DNA of 64,000 nucleotides from Novosphingobium sp. (lineage in GTDB: Bacteria; Pseudomonadota; Alphaproteobacteria; Sphingomonadales; Sphingomonadaceae). This document shows, piece after piece, positions 61,696 to 64,000 of the stretch. The notes beneath the pieces are model-generated. The model had not been told where the DNA came from. It did not search any database and saw only the letters and a program-made list of their open reading frames with translations. The stretch spans positions 1 to 64,000 of the forward strand of contig NZ_JAIXZS010000034.1 of the NCBI RefSeq assembly GCF_027489515.1. The letters are read 5' to 3'. Numbering within the stretch: the stretch's first letter is position 1; each line of letters starts with the position of its first letter. The position numbers and the translations under genes were made by a program.

Positions 61696-63441
61696 GTGGA
61701 TCTCACCCCCATCCGTTCGACCGGCGCCGCTTCGGCGCGTGTCGACCTCGTCATCGTGGCCGAAGGCTATACCGCGGCGGAGCGCGACAAGTTCCTCTCC
61801 GATGCCAATGCCTTCACCACCTACATGCTCTCGGGCACGAACAAGACGCTGAACGATCCGTTCGCGACCTATGCCTCGCTGGTGAACGCGAGCGCGGTGT
61901 TCGTGGCCTCCAACCAGTCCGGCTACAGCACCGACACGGTAACGGTGGATACCGCGTTCGGCGCGCGCGCCTATCTCAGTGACGGGCGGCTGGTCTATGG
62001 CGATCAGGGCAAGGTCTATAATGCGCTGTCCTCGATCGGGGCCGATGGGAAGGACATCATCATCGTCCTGATCAATTCGGACAAGTATGGCGGCGCCGGT
62101 GGTTCGGTGGCCTGGGCAACCGCTGGCAATCCTTCGTCCTACGAAGTGGCGCTTCACGAGATCGGCCACAGCTTTGCCGGGCTGCAGGATGAGTATGTGG
62201 ACCCGGCGCTGATCGACAGCTTCCCGCTCGACGGGCTCGTCAGCGCGCATGTCGCGACGACGAATGATCCCGCGAAAGTGCCGTGGAAGGACTGGATCGG
62301 CTTCACGGACGGGCTCGGCACGGTGGGCGCCTATGAGGGCGGCTACTACCGCTCGACCGGGGTGTGGCGCGCAACCGAAACCTCGAAGATGCTTTATCTC
62401 GACACCGCCTTCAGCGCGCCGGAGAAGGAAGCCTTCATCGACCGCTTCTATGCGGTGACGACCGGTCTGGTAGCCCTGCCGAAGCAGAAACTGCTCACCA
62501 CCGCACTGGCGGCGACGCCCAACAACGCGCTGTTTGCCTTTTCATGGACGCTGGGCGGCCAGGCGGCCGGGACCAACTCCGCCTCGCTCGATCTCAGGGC
62601 GGCGATCAAGGCGGCGGCAGACGGGGCGATGACGCTGGACCTTGGCGTGACCATCAGGGATGCGACCGGCATGGTGCGCAAGGCCTCGGTGCTGGCGGAC
62701 AGCCAGGAGACGGCGACCGGGCAGCTCCTGCTGACCAAGACCACGCTGGACGCCGCGCACACGACCTTCTCTTCGGCCGCAACCGGCAATCACTTTGTTC
62801 AGGGCACTGGCCTTGCCGATACGATTGCGCTGGCGGGCACGCTGGGCTCGCTGACCTGGGTCGAAGCGGGGGCGGGCAACGACCGTGTGACCGGCAAGGC
62901 CGGGGCGGACCTGTTCAGCGGCGGCGCAGGGGATGACATCCTTGGCGGCGGCGCGGGCAACGACCAGCTGCTGGGCGGCGCCGGGCTCGATCGGCTCGAC
63001 GGCGGCGACGGGGCGGATACGCTCGACGGCGGGCTCGGCGATGACCGGCTGACCGGCGGGACCGGCAACGATACGCTGATCGGTGGGGCTGGTCGCGACG
63101 TGCTGATCGGCGGCATCGGCAATGACCGCTTCGTCTTCAAGCCGGGCGATTTCGGCGGGGCAACCCGCACGGCAGCCGACGTGATCAAGGGCTGGAACGC
63201 GGGCGATCGCATCGACCTCGGCAAAGTCGACGCGGACACGACCACCGCGGGCAATCAGGCCTTCGCGTTCCTCGGCACTGCGGCGTTCAACACCGGCGAC
63301 AGCAAGATCGGCGAGCTTCGCTTCGAGGCGAGCGCGACCGGCGTGTTTGTCTATGGCGACCACAACGGCGATGGCATCGCCGATTTCGTGATCCGGGTGG
63401 ACGGGGTTTCCAGCCTTTCGGCAGGTGACTTCATCCTCTGA
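61696..63441 (+). CDS. Secreted M64-type peptidase with RTX repeats and serralysin C-terminal domain
   Basis: The 581-residue protein starts at GTG 61696 behind GGGAGAAGGCAGC. The N-terminal domain resembles peptidase family M64, with the zinc motif H154-E155-x-x-H158 (ALHEIGHSFAGLQDEY). Residues ~391-479 are glycine-rich RTX nonapeptide repeats of GGxGxDxLx form (GGAGDDILGGGAGNDQLLGG), which bind calcium. A serralysin-type C-terminal domain ends in DFIL, the kind of terminus recognised by type I secretion. No N-terminal signal peptide is seen, as expected for type I export. No type I transporter is in the window. Confidence 0.85.
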   Translation: MDLTPIRSTGAASARVDLVIVAEGYTAAERDKFLSDANAFTTYMLSGTNKTLNDPFATYASLVNASAVFVASNQSGYSTDTVTVDTAFGARAYLSDGRLVYGDQGKVYNALSSIGADGKDIIIVLINSDKYGGAGGSVAWATAGNPSSYEVALHEIGHSFAGLQDEYVDPALIDSFPLDGLVSAHVATTNDPAKVPWKDWIGFTDGLGTVGAYEGGYYRSTGVWRATETSKMLYLDTAFSAPEKEAFIDRFYAVTTGLVALPKQKLLTTALAATPNNALFAFSWTLGGQAAGTNSASLDLRAAIKAAADGAMTLDLGVTIRDATGMVRKASVLADSQETATGQLLLTKTTLDAAHTTFSSAATGNHFVQGTGLADTIALAGTLGSLTWVEAGAGNDRVTGKAGADLFSGGAGDDILGGGAGNDQLLGGAGLDRLDGGDGADTLDGGLGDDRLTGGTGNDTLIGGAGRDVLIGGIGNDRFVFKPGDFGGATRTAADVIKGWNAGDRIDLGKVDADTTTAGNQAFAFLGTAAFNTGDSKIGELRFEASATGVFVYGDHNGDGIADFVIRVDGVSSLSAGDFIL

Positions 63442-63466
63442 CGCCCCGTCATCCTCTGGGGCTGCG

Positions 63467-64000
63467 TCAGTTCTCGAGCTCGACGTCCCAGTAGAGCCAG
63501 TCGCGCCAGCTTTCGTGGAGGTGGCCGGGGGGAAACAGGCGCCCGCGCTCCTGCAGGTGCCACGAGGTGGGGCGGATCGGTTCGGTGATCAGGCGCATCG
63601 CGGCTTGCGCCGGTGTGCGCCCGCCCTTGCGCATGTTGCACGGCGCGCAGGCAGCGACAACGTTCTCCCAAGTCGTACGCCCGCCGAGGCGGCGCGGCAC
63701 CACATGGTCGAAGGTCAGCTGATCGGGGCAGCCGCAATATTGGCACTGGAACTTGTCGCGCAGGAACAGGTTGAAGCGCGTGAACGCCGGGAACTCGCTC
63801 GGCCGCACATATTGCCTGAGCGCGATGACCGAGGGGATCTTCATGTCGAGCGAAGCGCTGTGGACCTCGCGCTCGTAGGTGGCGACGATATCGACGCGTT
63901 CGAGGAACACCGCCTTGATCGCGGTCTGCCAGGGCCAGAGGCTGAGGGGATAGTAGCTGAGCGGAGTATAGTCCGCGTTGAGCACGAGCGCGGGGCAATT
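63467..64000 (-). CDS. HNH endonuclease, N-terminus beyond the window
   Basis: The frame stays open to the right edge, so the gene continues past base 64000. The codons at the edge read NCPALVLNADYTPLSYYPLS, which is the conserved N-terminal block of this family, so GTG 63985 is probably not the true start. The HNH domain has zinc cysteines CQYCGCPD (C-x-x-C) and CAPCNMRK, with LTFDHVVPRRLGG holding the catalytic histidines. It is convergent with the M64-RTX gene. The cellular role is unknown. Confidence 0.9.
   Translation of the reverse strand, partial: NCPALVLNADYTPLSYYPLSLWPWQTAIKAVFLERVDIVATYEREVHSASLDMKIPSVIALRQYVRPSEFPAFTRFNLFLRDKFQCQYCGCPDQLTFDHVVPRRLGGRTTWENVVAACAPCNMRKGGRTPAQAAMRLITEPIRPTSWHLQERGRLFPPGHLHESWRDWLYWDVELEN

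Overview
The window is GC-rich chromosomal DNA from an alphaproteobacterium, most probably a sphingomonad (Novosphingobium/Sphingomonas type). The evidence is the gene order (pheA divergent from a membrane-anchored cytochrome c, rpsT-dnaA, hflKC-degP, a pccR-pccB pair), UrcA-family and CC_3452-like secreted proteins, and short dispersed palindromes of sphingomonad type. Coding density is very high. I see no rRNA, tRNA, CRISPR array, prophage or insertion sequence.

Layout. 1-3.1 kb: the end of sucC, then sucD, a TetR regulator and a divergent pair made of a ferritin-like metal-dependent hydrolase and a styrene-oxide-isomerase-like membrane protein. 3.1-12.9 kb: a propionyl-CoA to succinyl-CoA cluster with its ScfR/PccR-type regulator and operator (pccR, pccB, a foreign-looking alpha-CTD-like gene, a thiolase, methylmalonyl-CoA epimerase, methylmalonyl-CoA mutase, DUF1330, pccA). 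13-14.7 kb: etfBA behind a palindromic candidate operator. 14.7-18.7 kb: two tandem paralogous secreted proteins, a GNAT acetyltransferase, an isoaspartyl peptidase and a secreted protein. 18.7-25 kb (minus strand): a compact six-gene MoxR/vWA/SpoIIM/RDD membrane operon, followed by pheA. 26-34.5 kb: cytochrome c, infA, an OmpR-like regulator with a degenerate receiver, a phosphoesterase, small secreted proteins, an HxlR regulator, an SPFH/NfeD pair and msrB. 34.6-43.5 kb: a class A penicillin-binding protein, an XRE (MmyB-type) regulator whose likely operator occurs on both sides of its gene, hflK-hflC-degP and an Mrp/ApbC ATPase. 43.5-48.5 kb: an orphan Tat-exported molybdopterin oxidase subunit, hemH, and a cytochrome P450 behind an unusual array of palindromes. 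48.5-54.2 kb: rpsT, dnaA, a MoeB/ThiF-like protein, a sirtuin, dapB, nth and a lipoprotein. 54.2-64 kb: a dicarboxylate symporter, aroC, small enzymes, ubiG, lysC with a probable internal start, a nitronate monooxygenase-like flavoprotein, an M64-RTX secreted protease and the edge of an HNH endonuclease gene.

How the genes work together. pccB/pccA, mce and the mutase turn propionyl-CoA (from odd-chain fatty acids, Val, Ile, Met or cholesterol-like compounds) into succinyl-CoA, which sucCD uses in the TCA cycle. EtfBA would take electrons from the acyl-CoA dehydrogenases that feed the same pool. The clearest unexplained signals are regulatory DNA (a perfect 35-bp inverted repeat before the P450, repeated XRE operators, repeats upstream of dnaA) and a few genes of unknown role (the alpha-CTD-like insert, the StyC-like protein, the orphan oxidase subunit).
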